Source: Ursus arctos (lineage: Eukaryota > Chordata > Mammalia > Carnivora > Ursidae). Taken from it: a DNA stretch of 64,000 nt. Shown in pieces: positions 44,262-54,460 of this stretch. The notes under the pieces are model-generated. The model saw only the letters and a list, made by a program, of their open reading frames with translations. It was not told where the DNA came from and searched no databases. The DNA lies in assembly GCF_023065955.2 (NCBI RefSeq), contig NW_026623008.1, forward strand, positions 18,844,001 to 18,908,000, in the 5' to 3' direction. The translations under genes were made by a program, and so were the position numbers. How positions within the stretch are numbered: position 1 is the first letter of the stretch; each line of letters starts with the position of its first letter.

Positions 44262-44364
44262 GTCAGATCCCTATTAGCCAATCAGCCCAGTGCCCCGAGG
44301 CGCGGGGCCTTGGGTCAGATCCCTATTAGCCAATCAGCCCAGTGCCCCGAGGCGCGGGGCCTTG
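44262..44364 (+). repeat. 52-bp tandem duplication with CCAAT boxes in EXTL1 3' flank
   Basis: Two nearly perfect copies with a 52-bp period start at 44262 and 44314, both beginning GTCAGATCCCTATTAGCC. Each holds a TTAGCCAATCAG box (CCAAT at 44278-44282 and 44330-44334) and a GAGGCGCGGGGCC block. A partial TTAGCCAA lies just upstream at 44251. Confidence 0.92.
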
Positions 44365-44399
44365 CCCCACCCTCCAGTCCAGCCGCTCGTGGCAGGTCA

Positions 44400-44710
44400 C
44401 AGGTGCCCGGCGCTTACTCTGCGACTATGCCCTCACCTGTTGCTGATCCTTTGCCTGGAATTCCTTTCTCAGCTTCTCTGCGGGAGCAGACTTCTCCTGT
44501 TTTTCAGATCGCCTCCCCCACGGACTTGCCTGACCCCCATCCCTGACCCAGATCCTCTGCGCTTTCACAGCTTCATCTTTCCCACACTGTTCCTGCTGCT
44601 TTGCAAGGTACACAGTCAGGCCCCAGGGCCAGCCTGGAAGCCCCAGGAGGGCAGAGCCACGTCCTCTTCTCTCTGGCTCGGCAGGTGCTTCACAAGTATT
44701 TGACGAACAG
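44400..44710 (+). repeat. L2 downstream of EXTL1
   Basis: GCCTGGAATTCCTTTCTCAG, CCTGACCCCCATCCCTGAC, and GGGCAGAGCCACGTCC leading to GTATTTGACGAACAG. Confidence 0.6.
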
Positions 44711-45325
44711 AAGACATCAACTGTGTGCCCGGCCCTGTGCCGTAGTTGGGAGTGTGGAGAGTGTGCCAAGTGAGACAAAACTCCATCCTCCCTCAACCTC
44801 CGGTGTTCCTAGTCCGGCAGTAAGGCAGCTACCTGCAGATGCCTGGGTTGCCAGGCCCGATCTTCGCACAGAGGCACAGAGAAGCCAGCTTCAGGACTTC
44901 CTTCCCTACCTGGCGCGCGAGCCGAGCCATGGGGCCAAAGGAGAAAGAGGATCGCAAGGAGTCCGTGCCAGCCCAGCCCAGGGCTCTGTACTTCGGGCCG
45001 CAACCACTAGATGTCAGCGCCGCACCACACTCCCTCTTCCAGTAAAGGGACCGGAGTTCTAAACGCCCCTTCGGTCAGGGGGGGACCGGGCAAGGGGATG
45101 TGGAGTGTTGGCAGGGTGCAGTCTGAGGTCTAAACACTAGGGGGAGGAACTTGCAAGAACAGCCCCACTCCTTTAGCCCACATACTCAGGACTAAGAAGC
45201 CATTTCTAGGTGGGCTGGGTGGGAGATGGGGTTGTCTGGAGCCCCTGGCTATGACAGTGGAGTGGGGGAAGGGCTGCTGGGTTCTCCAGGGTTCATCCAC
45301 CTGGAACTGGAATTATCACTTCCGA

Positions 45326-45331
45326 AATAAA
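45326..45331 (+). terminator. Possible EXTL1 poly(A) signal AATAAA
   Basis: This is the first canonical AATAAA downstream of the EXTL1 stop, about 1.2 kb away. A variant AGTAAA lies earlier, near 45042. Which of these is used cannot be seen from sequence. Confidence 0.3.
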
Positions 45332-45360
45332 TCGCGTGTCCTTGCCCCCTCATGCTTGGG

Positions 45361-45384
45361 CTATAAATACCCCTACAGCAGCTG
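45361..45384 (+). promoter_or_regulatory. Orphan TATA box plus E-box
   Basis: CTATAAATAC at 45361-45370 is followed by CAGCTG at 45379-45384, in unique sequence between the two converging genes. No ORF downstream looks like a gene. It may be a noncoding-RNA promoter, an enhancer or chance. Confidence 0.3.
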
Positions 45385-45399
45385 CGTGGGGGAGGGGGA

Positions 45400-47675
45400 A
45401 CTCAGGGCTTGGGGGGGAATGGGGTGACCCTAGAGAGGTGGGGGTGATGGGTCCAGCCCAGGTCCAGGGTGTCAGGTGTTTTCCTGCTTTGATGGCCTCG
45501 CGGCTTTGGAAACTCTCGTGACTAGCTCACCCTGGCTGGCCAGAACATGCTGTCCCCCAGGGCTTCTCCAAGGCCTCCCACCCCCACCCTCCAGCTTGAC
45601 CTCTGGCCCCTGGATGACTCAGGTCCTCCCTGGAACCAGTCACAACTGGGGTGCAGAGAGGGCTCTCCCTTGGGAGGCATGGGGCTGCTAGATTATTGAG
45701 GCGAAGGGGGACCTGGGGGTTAAAGAGGACGGAAGGCATTCTGGCCCAGGGTCAAGAACAGTTGAAGGTGGGTGAGGAAGAACACAGCTGTGGCCCAGGC
45801 ACCCTTCCCAGGGTGGGGAGGGCTCTGAGCGCCAGGCCCAGCCAAGAGAAGGAGGCACTCTTCCCCTTCCCACTCACAGCTCCGGCACCCAGATATTTAA
45901 CTGCCCTGGCATGGCCTTACCCATGGAGGGCACTGCCAGGCCCAAGGGCTCACACTGTACCAACACGCAGCCCAGGTTTTCGGCTCCTGCTATAGACGGA
46001 GGCCTGGGTGACTGAGGCAGAAACCCCGACCTGCTTTGGTGGCTGTGTGACTTCAGAGACTCAACCTCTCTGAGCTTTGCTTTTCTCATCTGTAGAAGCA
46101 GTCTCCTGAGAGGGGTGTAAGGACTTGGCACACAGCAAAGCTCAGGATCCAGGTTCCCGGGGCCTGGAGGGCAGAAGGGGTTTGACTCCCCAGAGACTGG
46201 AGTAGAGTAGAGCACAGCCTTCAGTGGTCCCCCACCTCACACTTCCAGGCCACATACTTCCCACAGATTTTGAGGGGCTGAAGAACCCAACGACCTAGAC
46301 CACAGGTAAGCCTGGACGACAGTGCTTGAAAGGCATCAAGAGGTTATTTCACAGACGGGAAGAGAGAGGCTCACAGGGGAAGGCGAGTGACCAACCCTTC
46401 CTCTTCCTGCCACAAATCAGGGCAGAGTCAAGACAGAGTGCTGGCCCTGGGGAGGCTAGGAAGCCCACCTGGCCTTTGGCGAGGTGGCCTCAGGCGGCAT
46501 CTTTCCGGCGTGATGATCAAAGTACGCACTCTGCAAGGAATACCAGGTGCTTAACAAATTCTGGCTCCGGTCCCCACAACAACCCTGTGAGGGTAGGTTC
46601 ATTCTTAGTCTCTCCTTCTCTGATGACACCTTCGGGCCACCTACTGAGTGGCGGTGCTGCCTTCTCTGTGAGACTAGGGACCAGTCTCCCCTCCTCATCT
46701 TGTAAACACAAGCTGCCCCTAATTTGGGAATCTACATACACCTCAAGAAGCCGTCTCCCATCCGTTGTACGACCAACCCCTTTGTCCTCCATCCTCAAGT
46801 TCTGAGCGGGTCAGGCCACACCAGCCACAGCGCTGGCCCAATCACATCGCATGTCAGGCTCTGAGATCCCTGAGACTCTATCAGGACAAGAGAAGTGGGC
46901 CAGGGGCTGTAGGGTTATTAGGGCAGAACCCACACTGAAATCCCTGCACCCCCCCCCACCCACCACCTGAGGCAAGGGAATCATTGTGTTGGCACAGGGT
47001 TCCTGGGCTGGGGGAATAAGGAAAGAAGAAACCACCCAGGTCCTGACACGGTCAGAAGCCTCCCCCCTCCAAGAAAGGGAAACATGTGGCTCAGAGCTGA
47101 AGTAACTAAGGCACAGACAGGCCTCAGGGGCCCGCTGGTTTCCCACCTCAGAGGGACAGGTCGGAGAGTGCAGGGTCCTCACAACTCCCAAGCCCCAAGG
47201 CCTCCTTACACCATGTTGTTAGAGGCAGAGGGAGAAGGGGCTTCTTCATAGATTCGTAAGGCAAAGGCCAGACAGACTGAAATGAGGAATACGGCAGGTG
47301 AGCAAGGGGACGTTGGAGCCAGTCTCCCCTCTGTCACCCCTCACTGTGCCTCCCTGCCTTTTCAGAGGCTGGTGGTAGGAAGGCGTTAGCTGAGGATTAG
47401 GCCCAAACCCAGCCCCGCCAGGCACCAACCCAGAAGCTGGAGGAGCGGGATCATACTACCCTTACACCTGCTGAGTCTCCATCCTTAAACTGGCTATCTA
47501 GTCAGATGGGGGAGGCAGGGGACAGTTCCTTCACACTGAACACAGAGGAGACGTCAGGAGAGGGACCCACTTTATAACACGGCCAGGGGAGCCCAAGTCC
47601 TGGCGGGGCCTGGAGGCACTCAACCCCACCAGCTGCTGGTCCCGTCCATGCCTCAGCTGGCACCTGGCCAGGCAG
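45400..47675. other. Convergent intergenic DNA between EXTL1 and SLC30A2
   Basis: MIR (plus) at about 46010-46160; MIR-like (minus) at 46320-46440 and 46570-46620. The SLC30A2 3'UTR lies in its right part, limits unknown. No other gene seen. Confidence 0.5.
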
Positions 47676-47821
47676 TCAGTCGGAGGGGCCTTGGCACGCC
47701 TGACAGTCCTTCATGTCCTCAGAGTAGTCTTCGATCTGGATGGTCATGGTGTGGAAGTGGAACTTGCCCTGCAGGCGGGTGCTGGCTGCCTTCAGCACAG
47801 CCTGGCCATCTGCATTCTGAG
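47676..47821 (-). CDS. SLC30A2: SLC30A2 last coding exon 8
   Basis: The exon starts after GGCCCCTAG, in phase 1, and runs to TGA at 47678-47676. It encodes [20 protein letters not shown] and the terminal [16 protein letters not shown] at 47576-47571 on the minus strand, about 100 nt past the stop, is the only nearby poly(A)-like hexamer I saw, and it is weak. Confidence 0.94.
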
Positions 47822-50800
47822 CTAGGGGCCAAGAGGACACATCGGAGAGGCACCGGACAACGATTTACTCACTCTCGGGCCCTGGGGAATGACCAGGAGC
47901 CTAGCTCGTTCCCCACCCCCAGCAGGACAGGGTACCGGCAATCAGGGAGACCCCCGGTTCCACCCCTGCACTGGCCACCCTCGGGTTCCCACACCTGGCA
48001 CAATCCCACACAATCCCACAAGAGCAGGGGCAGCCCTGGCTTTGAGGCTGGGAATCTTTGCTCGGCCATCTAGGAGCTGTCAAAGCCCGGGCAAGTGACA
48101 GGACCGCCCCACCCCAGCCCCAGCCTCAGTTTCTTCATCTATAAATGGGATTGTGATGACCAAATGAACTAAGGTCTATAAAGGACTCAACATGGGGCCA
48201 GGTTCAAAGCAGCCACGTGCTGCAGACATCGAGGTCATCCGGCGCTTCCGGGATGGCCCCAGGCCTCCGGCGGCCTCTGTCCCTCCCCCTGCCCTGAGGA
48301 TCCTGGCCACTCACCGATGGCGATGTGGACAGACAGCACGGGCTGGGCCACGGTCAGGGCCCAAATGTGCAGGCTGTGCAAGGCTTCCACCCCTTCCACC
48401 GACAGCAGCAGATCCCGTACAGCCGTGAAGTCCACACCCTTGGGGGTCCCTGAGGGCGGCGGGGACAGGGACTGAAGAAGCCTGCTCCCTCCCGCCCCTG
48501 CTGGTTTCTGCTGTTCAAATGTTGTCTCCTCAGAGAAGAACCCCAGCAGATCCGATGCTGCCCCCACCTCCCCGATGATCTCCACATTGCCCTTTTGTAT
48601 TTTCCTCCTCATGCCTGACACTGTCTGAAATGACCTTGTCAGTCAGTCTCTTGCCCGTGTCCCCTCTAAAACGGAAATTCCACGAGCGCGGGAGTCTGTT
48701 TTGTCTACCACTGTATCCTCAGTGCCTAGAACACTGCCTGGCCCAGAGCAGGTGCCCAAACACTATTTTTTGGAAGGGAAGAGGGGAACCTGGGGACCCC
48801 CGCAGCCACACGGGGCATCAGCATCATCGCTTGTATCTGGGTCCGTCACACTCTTGGGGAAAATGCTCTGACCTGCAGCCAGACATTCCCGCCGACTCCA
48901 GATCAGCGGCCAACTTCGGACTGACCGTGGCTGCCCAGAGCCCCACGACCCGAGACCCTGGGGCACAAGAAAGCTGGTGAATGTGGTTAAGACAGGACAG
49001 ACCGTTTGCCAGCACTGAGGAAGCCTCCAGAGCCCAGCCACGTGCTCCCGAGGTGGAGGCCTCAGAAAGGAAGGCAGTGAGCTGGAGGGGATTTGAGAGG
49101 CTTGTCCAACACCCACCACCTTGTTTTCCTGAGCCTCAGTCTGCCTCCTGTGCAACGGGAGGCAGAATCCTCGTCCCCTCCTCGTCCCTCTCTCTGGCCG
49201 AGGGAAGGCAGACGGAGACTGAGGAGGTGTACGGGGGGAGGGGAGGAGCATCCGGTGGTAGAAACACCACCTAGAGTTACCAGACTAGCCAGGGAAGACA
49301 CACCCCAGCAGGGGAGGGGACACCCTGGGGCTAGAGGGAAGGGAAGGTACGCTCCAGGGGACATTTCTAGGAACAGCCACACCTGAGGGCTCAGCTTGAT
49401 GCCAAGACTGGCCTGGGGCCCCAGGAGGTTTTCCAGCCTGTGCCAGGCTCCAGACCATGGCTCCCTGCCAGCGTGCTGGGACTCCCCTGCCCCTCCCCCC
49501 AAACGTTGTTAGTGCTGGATAGCCCAGAGCAAAAGGAGAGCCCCAAGCCCAGGTTACCTTCCATCAGCACCAGGATCACATCTCTCAGGATGGTCAAGGT
49601 TGTCCCCAAGACCAGGATGGAGAAGAGGAAGGTGCAGATGGGGTCTACGTACTTGTACTCTGGCTACAGAAAGAAGGGAAGGCAGAGCTGTGGTTCAGCA
49701 CCCAGCACCTCAGCCTCTCTCTCCCTTCCCACCCCGGGCTGAGTCGGGGAGAGGGGCACTCTGCAGAGTGGGCACAAGCCTCACCCTGGCTCTGCCTCCC
49801 CATTCTCTGCCTTTCATCCTGTGTCCACAAGAACAGGCAGCACAGATCACAGCTCAGGATAAGGCACAGTCCCTTCCCACCCCTCCTTGCCCAAGGGACT
49901 GAAGTGTCAACAAAACTGAAAGGAATCATAGACACCAATGGTCCGACAGCTCATTTTACAGATGGAGAAACTGAGGACCAGCGAGCTCAAAGGACTGTAT
50001 CACACAGCTAGCAAGGGGTGGAGCCAGACGTCAGCCCCAACGCCTGGCTCTTTCCACTACACCACTCTGCGTCTATGCGACGGGCAAGGCCCAGGCACTG
50101 GCAGCACACAGGCCTGGGGGTTTGAATCTGGCTCCACGATTTCCCAGCTGCGTGACACTATCCAAGTCACTGAACCTTTCTGAGCTGCAGAAAACACCAT
50201 CTGCTCTTCAGGATTGCTGTGAAGATCAGAGTTGCTGACACTTGGTTGGCCCTGGGTAAATGTTCCTTTCCTCTCCGCACACAGCTGGGAGGGAGCTAGA
50301 ACCTGGAAAGGGCCACGTGTAGAAAGGAGCCCCCAGATCTATACTCTCCTGCCCACCCCCACCCCCAGCCTACCTCCCTCTGTCCCCAGCTCTGACCTTG
50401 AAGTATAAAATATAGGCTGCCACCAAGATGCCTATGCTCTGTAGAAAGTCCCCAATCACGTGGATAAAGGCAGCTCGGACACTGGGGTTCTCCTGCGGCT
50501 GGCTGCTGTCGTGGCTGTGCCCATGGCCAGACTGGTGAAGAGTCAACCCCATTCTGCAGAAGCAGAGACAAAGCCAAGGGCTCACTGACATGGCAGGTAG
50601 AGGCCCCCCAGTAGGGCCGGCCTTCCTGTTAGTCCCCAAACTGCCTGTTCCCTTTGCCTGGTGAGGATCCCCAACCCACCTGGCCTTGGTTCAGAGCGCC
50701 ACAGGAGAACGGCTCAGCTCCAATGCCAGGCTAGATCTGGGCACAAAGATGCCAAATCTCAGAACAGGAGGGCACCATGGAGGTCATCCCGTTCCCCCCA

Positions 50801-53800
50801 CCCTTTCGCAGAAGGGGAAGCTGAGGCCTAGAGAGGGAAGTGACTTGCCCAAGACCACTGACCAAGGGAGAGGAAGCCCAGAAAGACACCCATGTTCCAC
50901 ACACCCTGCCTCTCACTGACAGCGACTTCAGGCACACCAGCTTGAAAAAGAACTTGGGATTCTGCCCCTAGGGACATCTGCCCTTGTAAGAGCTAGACTC
51001 ACCCCTTCCCATTTCAGGTATGAAGGCTCCTGGTTTATTCACGCACACATACGGGGGGAGGGGCTCTCCATGGCCTCAGCCTATGCCTGAGGCAGGACTG
51101 AGGCGTTCCAGGAACCAGAGCTCAGACCACTAGGGAAATTCTGGTCCTGTGGCCGACACATGGCCTCCTTCCACTGAGAGCAGGCACGCAGATATGCGTG
51201 TGAAAAGTGGGAGGGAGGACTCACAGGGAACAGAGGCCACACTCACATGACATTCACGGCCACAGCACAGCCCGACGTGATCAGCATGGTCCCCCCTTCG
51301 ATCTCATAGTCCCCAGAGATTAGCCGCTCCACCGCCAGGAACACCAGCACTCCAGTCACGACCCAGATGGACAGTACAGAGAGCAGGGCTCCCAGGATCT
51401 CTGAGAAAGAACCCAACCCCCAATACCCATCTTAGCATGGGGCCCTAAGACTGAGGAGGCCTCCCCATCCCTCCATGCTCCCCCCCTGCCCCCTCCCTGC
51501 GAAGTCAGGGCCTGGATCCACCGGGCTCTGCCGAAGGTATGGCCGGCATGGTCAAACCTTACCTCACCACTCATCAGAGTACGTCAGAGCTAGAAGGAAC
51601 TGCAGAAGTCACCTGGTCAACCCTTTCGTTTTACATGTAAAGAAACTGACTTATTAAAATATATACCTATTGCTCGGCTGACAAACTGAGGCTTCTGAGG
51701 AGACTGGGCCATCTCCCACCAAGAGGAAAATGACAATGCGGCCCAGAGACGCACTAAAGGGGCCTTAAAGCCTCTATCTTCCAGAATGCTTTGCTGACCT
51801 TCCCCTGCCCAGGAAATTATTCCATATGGAATTATGTGCCGTTAATGCCACAGTCATTTGTTCTTGAAGTCTGGCCATTTCATTTCTTAGGAAGGTGAAC
51901 TCTCCTTTCCCTGCAGACTGGAAATTCCCAGAGGACAGGGGACCAGAGCTTCTCTGTCAGCCTGGGAGCTGCCAGAGGACAGAAGCCAAAACTGACATCC
52001 TCTTCCCCGACCCCAGTCACCCTCAGGGCCTCACTCACTACTGCAGCCACCAAAGAACCCACGTCTTGACCCGCTCCCTCTTCCAACCCCATTCCCACCC
52101 CCACCAGGGTCCTCACCAGCTCGCTGCCAGCCGAAGTTCATAGTCTTGGTGGCTGGTCGAGAGGACATCCAGAGAGAAAAGAGGCTCACGAGCATGCTGG
52201 CAAAGTCAGTGAGCAAGTGGGCTGCGTCGGTCATGACTGCCAAACTGTGAGCTAGGTACCCACCTGCAGGGGCATGACCAGAGAGATGGAGGGGGCTTGT
52301 CAGCTCCCCGTGGAGCCAACTTCCCAGACTGCGTGTGCAGCAGGGAAACCAGGGGCTCTGGAGAAAGACCACGGATTTAGGACCTCTCCACCCATTAGCT
52401 ATGTAACCATGAGCAAGTGACTTTCTCTGAGCCTCACCCTCTTATCTGTGAAATGGGACTGACAAGATCTACTTAGAGGGTGATTGTGAAAATCAAGTTC
52501 AAATAGGGCTTGGAAAGCATAGGAGGCAGTCAGTAAATGCTCTTTCCTTCTAGGCATTCAGGCCGTCCCTTAACACGCTGGTTGTGCGTGATCTTGGGCA
52601 AATTACTTAACCCTAACGTGCCTCGGTTTCATCATCTGTAAAATAAGAATGACAACACCCACATGACAGTACAAGCTTGTAGTGAGGACTGGATGAGATA
52701 ACCTGTAAAAGTCTCAGCATTAGTGAATGTTCAATAAATGGGGCTATTAGTAGTTTCTTTTTAATTAAGTCGGCTCCACACCCAATGTGGGGCTTGAACT
52801 CAGGACCCTGACTGAGGTCAAGCGGCGCATGCTCTACTGACTGAGCGAGGCAGATGCCCCGGGGCTATTAGTGTTAATATTACTGGGAACATCCTGGAGA
52901 AAAGCCTTTTGGATCATGAGACTATGCATGCACCCAATTTCATTTAATTAGCACAAAAGTTCTTACCAACGACTTCCCCAATCATGAACACCAGGCAGAT
53001 GGCAGAGGCCACATAAAGCTGTCGCCGGGCCCGCTCCTTCTTGGGGTCCAAGTGACTGCCAGGACCCTTCTGGGCATGACAGTAATGATTACTCTCAGTG
53101 ACTAGCTCAATGGCCTGCAAGTCCAGGCCAGATGGGGGCAGAGGGATCCAGCCAGTCCCCTCCTGCCACAGAGATCCCGTGTAAGACCTGGCCAGAGAGG
53201 ATGGGAGAGGGCGGACTCAGTTCTGAGTTGAGGGCAGGGAGGGCTGACTCCAGTCCTCTCTCTCTATGGGGCCTTGGCAAACGTTCCCATTCCAATTCAA
53301 AGAATAGCTAAGGGCACTCCAAGCTCCACAGTCCCTGAAGAGTGACCAGAAACTCGTGTTTGGAGTGGGGTGCTGGGGAAATGACCAGTCCAGGAGTCTT
53401 GGGGGCTTGGCCCAGGGTGTTCCCTCCTCCCCCACCCGGGGCAAAGACGGAGGAGGCAAAGACGTTGGGCACTGGCCAAGGGGCAGGGCCAGTGCAGCCA
53501 AGCACGGAGAAGGAACAGAGCTCAGGCTCAGGGAGAAGGGCAGACGCCCCTCTTGCGCACCCGGGGACACAGGGCCTCCCAGGGCGGGGCTGCCCGGGGG
53601 CAAAGTGTCGGGCCACGGGCGGGGCTCCAGGCATGCGACTGCCCACTAGCGGGCAGGGGTCAGGATCTGTGCTCAGCTGCGGGGGGGCGGGGGGGGATGA
53701 TCCCCCTGCCCAAGCTCGATTTTCCCCTTTCCCTCCCCTCCCCCCGCCCCCCTCTGTGAGGTCCCAGTTCAAGCCGCCGGCAAAACCGTCCACTGTAAAC

Positions 53801-53914
53801 GGCAAACCAGGAGGTGCGCCCGATGCCGCTCAAATCCCCGCTGCTCCGCAGGCTCTCGCCTTACCGGACTCCGGGCCTGGCGTCCACCAGATGCTGCTTC
53901 TCGGTGGGCTCCAT
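47676..53914 (-). CDS. SLC30A2: SLC30A2 (ZnT2): vesicular zinc transporter (complete, 8 coding exons)
   Basis: ZnT2 is a cation-diffusion-facilitator (SLC30) Zn2+/H+ antiporter that loads zinc into secretory and endosomal vesicles, notably in mammary gland, pancreas and prostate. Coding exons on the minus strand are 53914-53865, 53187-52967, 52263-52117, 51400-51247, 50553-50397, 49663-49558, 48449-48315 and 47821-47676. They total 1116 bp (371 aa; human 372), all with GT/AG sites and matching phases. Six membrane segments lie at about 74-91, 93-113, 146-165, 180-198, 216-235 and 253-271. The intramembrane zinc site is H106-x3-D110 in TM2 and H222-x3-D226 in TM5. The TM4-TM5 loop is His-rich (HQSGHGHSH, 197-205). 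A cytosolic C-terminal domain (about 279-371) ends in a CxxC at 363-366. H54 and G87, mutated in human transient neonatal zinc deficiency, are both present. No break was seen. Confidence 0.97.
48315..48449 (-). CDS. SLC30A2: SLC30A2 coding exon 7
   Basis: This is a 135-bp exon, phase 1 to 1, between CGCCCTCAG and GTGAGTGG. It encodes [20 protein letters not shown] and then [20 protein letters not shown] of the CDF cytosolic domain. Confidence 0.95.
48600..48775 (+). repeat. SLC30A2: L2 in SLC30A2 intron 6
   Basis: TGTTTTGTCTACCACTGTAT, CCTAGAACACTGCCTGGCCC and AGCAGGTGCCCAAACAC are the L2 3' end. The remainder of the intron is unique. Confidence 0.7.
49558..49663 (-). CDS. SLC30A2: SLC30A2 coding exon 6
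   Basis: This is a 106-bp exon, phase 0 to 1, between TTTCTGTAG and GTAACC. It encodes [12 protein letters not shown] and TM6, ending VILVLMEG. Confidence 0.95.
49925..50270. repeat. SLC30A2: Two MIRs in opposite orientation, SLC30A2 intron 5
   Basis: Minus copy about 49925-50085 (GATGGAGAAACTGAGGACC, CACACAGCTAGCAAGG); plus copy about 50095-50270 (GTTTGAATCTGGCTCC, CAAGTCACTGAACC). Confidence 0.75.
50397..50553 (-). CDS. SLC30A2: SLC30A2 coding exon 5 (His loop, zinc-site TM5)
   Basis: This is a 157-bp exon, phase 2 to 0, between CTTCTGCAG and GTCAGAGC. It encodes the His-rich loop [19 protein letters not shown], one residue shorter than in human, and then [10 protein letters not shown] with H222 and D226 of the transport site. 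Confidence 0.95.
50740..50910 (-). repeat. SLC30A2: MIR-like (minus), SLC30A2 intron 4
   Basis: GAAGGGGAAGCTGAGGCCTA, then GTGACTTGCCCAAGACCACT. Confidence 0.6.
51247..51400 (-). CDS. SLC30A2: SLC30A2 coding exon 4
   Basis: This is a 154-bp exon, phase 1 to 2, between TTTCTCAG and GTGAGTGT. It encodes TM3 ([20 protein letters not shown]), the [14 protein letters not shown] loop and the start of TM4 ([12 protein letters not shown]). Confidence 0.95.
52117..52263 (-). CDS. SLC30A2: SLC30A2 coding exon 3 (zinc-site TM2)
   Basis: This is a 147-bp exon, phase 1 to 1, between CCTGCAG and GTGAGGAC. It encodes [20 protein letters not shown], whose H106 and D110 supply half of the transport site, and then [20 protein letters not shown]. 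Confidence 0.96.
52345..52560 (+). repeat. SLC30A2: MIR in SLC30A2 intron 2
   Basis: GGGCTCTGGAGAAAGACC, TAGCTATGTAACCATGAGCA, CTTATCTGTGAAATGGGAC. Confidence 0.75.
52570..52900 (+). repeat. SLC30A2: MIR split by a SINE, SLC30A2 intron 2
   Basis: GTGATCTTGGGCAAATTACT to GTTCAATAAATGGGGC, interrupted by the SINE at 52752-52860, then TATTAGTGTTAATATTACT. Confidence 0.75.
52752..52860 (-). mobile_element. SLC30A2: CAN-SINE fragment (minus) inside the MIR
   Basis: GTGGGGCTTGAACTCAGGAC and a diverged GCGAGGCAGATGCCCC end. The exact TSD GGGGCTATTAGT lies at 52740-52751 and 52861-52872. Confidence 0.9.
52967..53187 (-). CDS. SLC30A2: SLC30A2 coding exon 2
   Basis: This is a 221-bp exon, phase 2 to 1, after CTGGCCAG. 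It encodes [17 protein letters not shown], the H51/C53/H54 cluster of the N-terminal cytosolic region, and TM1 ([17 protein letters not shown], which includes G87). Confidence 0.95.
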
Positions 53915-54460
53915 GCGGCCCCGCGCGCCCCGCGCTGGGTCCGGGAAGCCGCGTGCGGCCGCCGCGCCCAATGCGCCCTGGAAGTTGGGCGCGGGACGCT
54001 GCGCAGCGCGCGCCCACCTGCACGGAGGGCCCCGCGCGCCGCTCCCGCCGCCCCTGCGCCCGCGCCTCTCGCCCGCCCGCTGCTTCGCGGGGCAGCTCCC
54101 GCCCGGGCCGCGCTGGGGCAGTCCCGCTGCCGCTCCGGCCACTCCAGCCGGTCCGTGCCCGCCGCTGCGCCCCGCGCCCTCCCGCTTTATCCGGCCCCTG
54201 CCACCCCGTGTGAAGCGGATCGCTGCGCGTCGTGTGCAAAAGCCCGCTGGGAAGAGGGAGGGGAGGCCGGCTGCAAAAGATTCCCTGGCGCTGCCCCCGA
54301 GCACCCCGTGTCTAGTGCCCCTGGGGCCCCAGGAGCCGGCCGCGCGTGACTTAGGACTGGACGACGGCTGCGCTCACTCTCCCCGCGCGCCTGGCCGCAT
54401 CCCGCCGAGGCGTTCTCGGACCTCGGTTTGTGGAAAGCTGCTCCGGGTCCCCTGAGAGCA
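53540..54460 (-). promoter_or_regulatory. SLC30A2: SLC30A2 CpG island and promoter
   Basis: This is a very CpG-dense block spanning exon 1 and about 500 bp upstream of the ATG. On the minus strand a GATAAAG (TATA-like) sits near 54190. Seven metal-response-element cores (TGCRCNC, either strand) occur at 53554, 53815, 53972, 54055, 54166, 54232 and 54369. MTF-1 is a known regulator of ZnT2 in rodents. Many of these cores may be chance in such GC-rich DNA. Confidence 0.6.
53865..53914 (-). CDS. SLC30A2: SLC30A2 coding exon 1 (codons 1-16)
   Basis: The ATG at 53914-53912 begins [16 protein letters not shown], matching the ZnT2 N-terminus. The exon ends CG|GTAAGG in phase 2, inside the CpG island. 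The frame stays open upstream to another ATG at 54304, but the conserved protein starts here. Confidence 0.93.

Noticed and set aside
53861..54304. N-terminal extension of SLC30A2 from an in-frame upstream ATG
   Set aside because: The frame is open only because of GC content. The conserved ZnT2 N-terminus starts at 53914 and the upstream residues look like translated 5'UTR.
53342..54349. 335-aa open frame on the plus strand across the SLC30A2 CpG island
   Set aside because: It runs antisense to SLC30A2 exon 1 through GC-rich DNA where stops are rare. It is low in complexity (Ala/Pro/Arg-rich) and has no recognisable domain.
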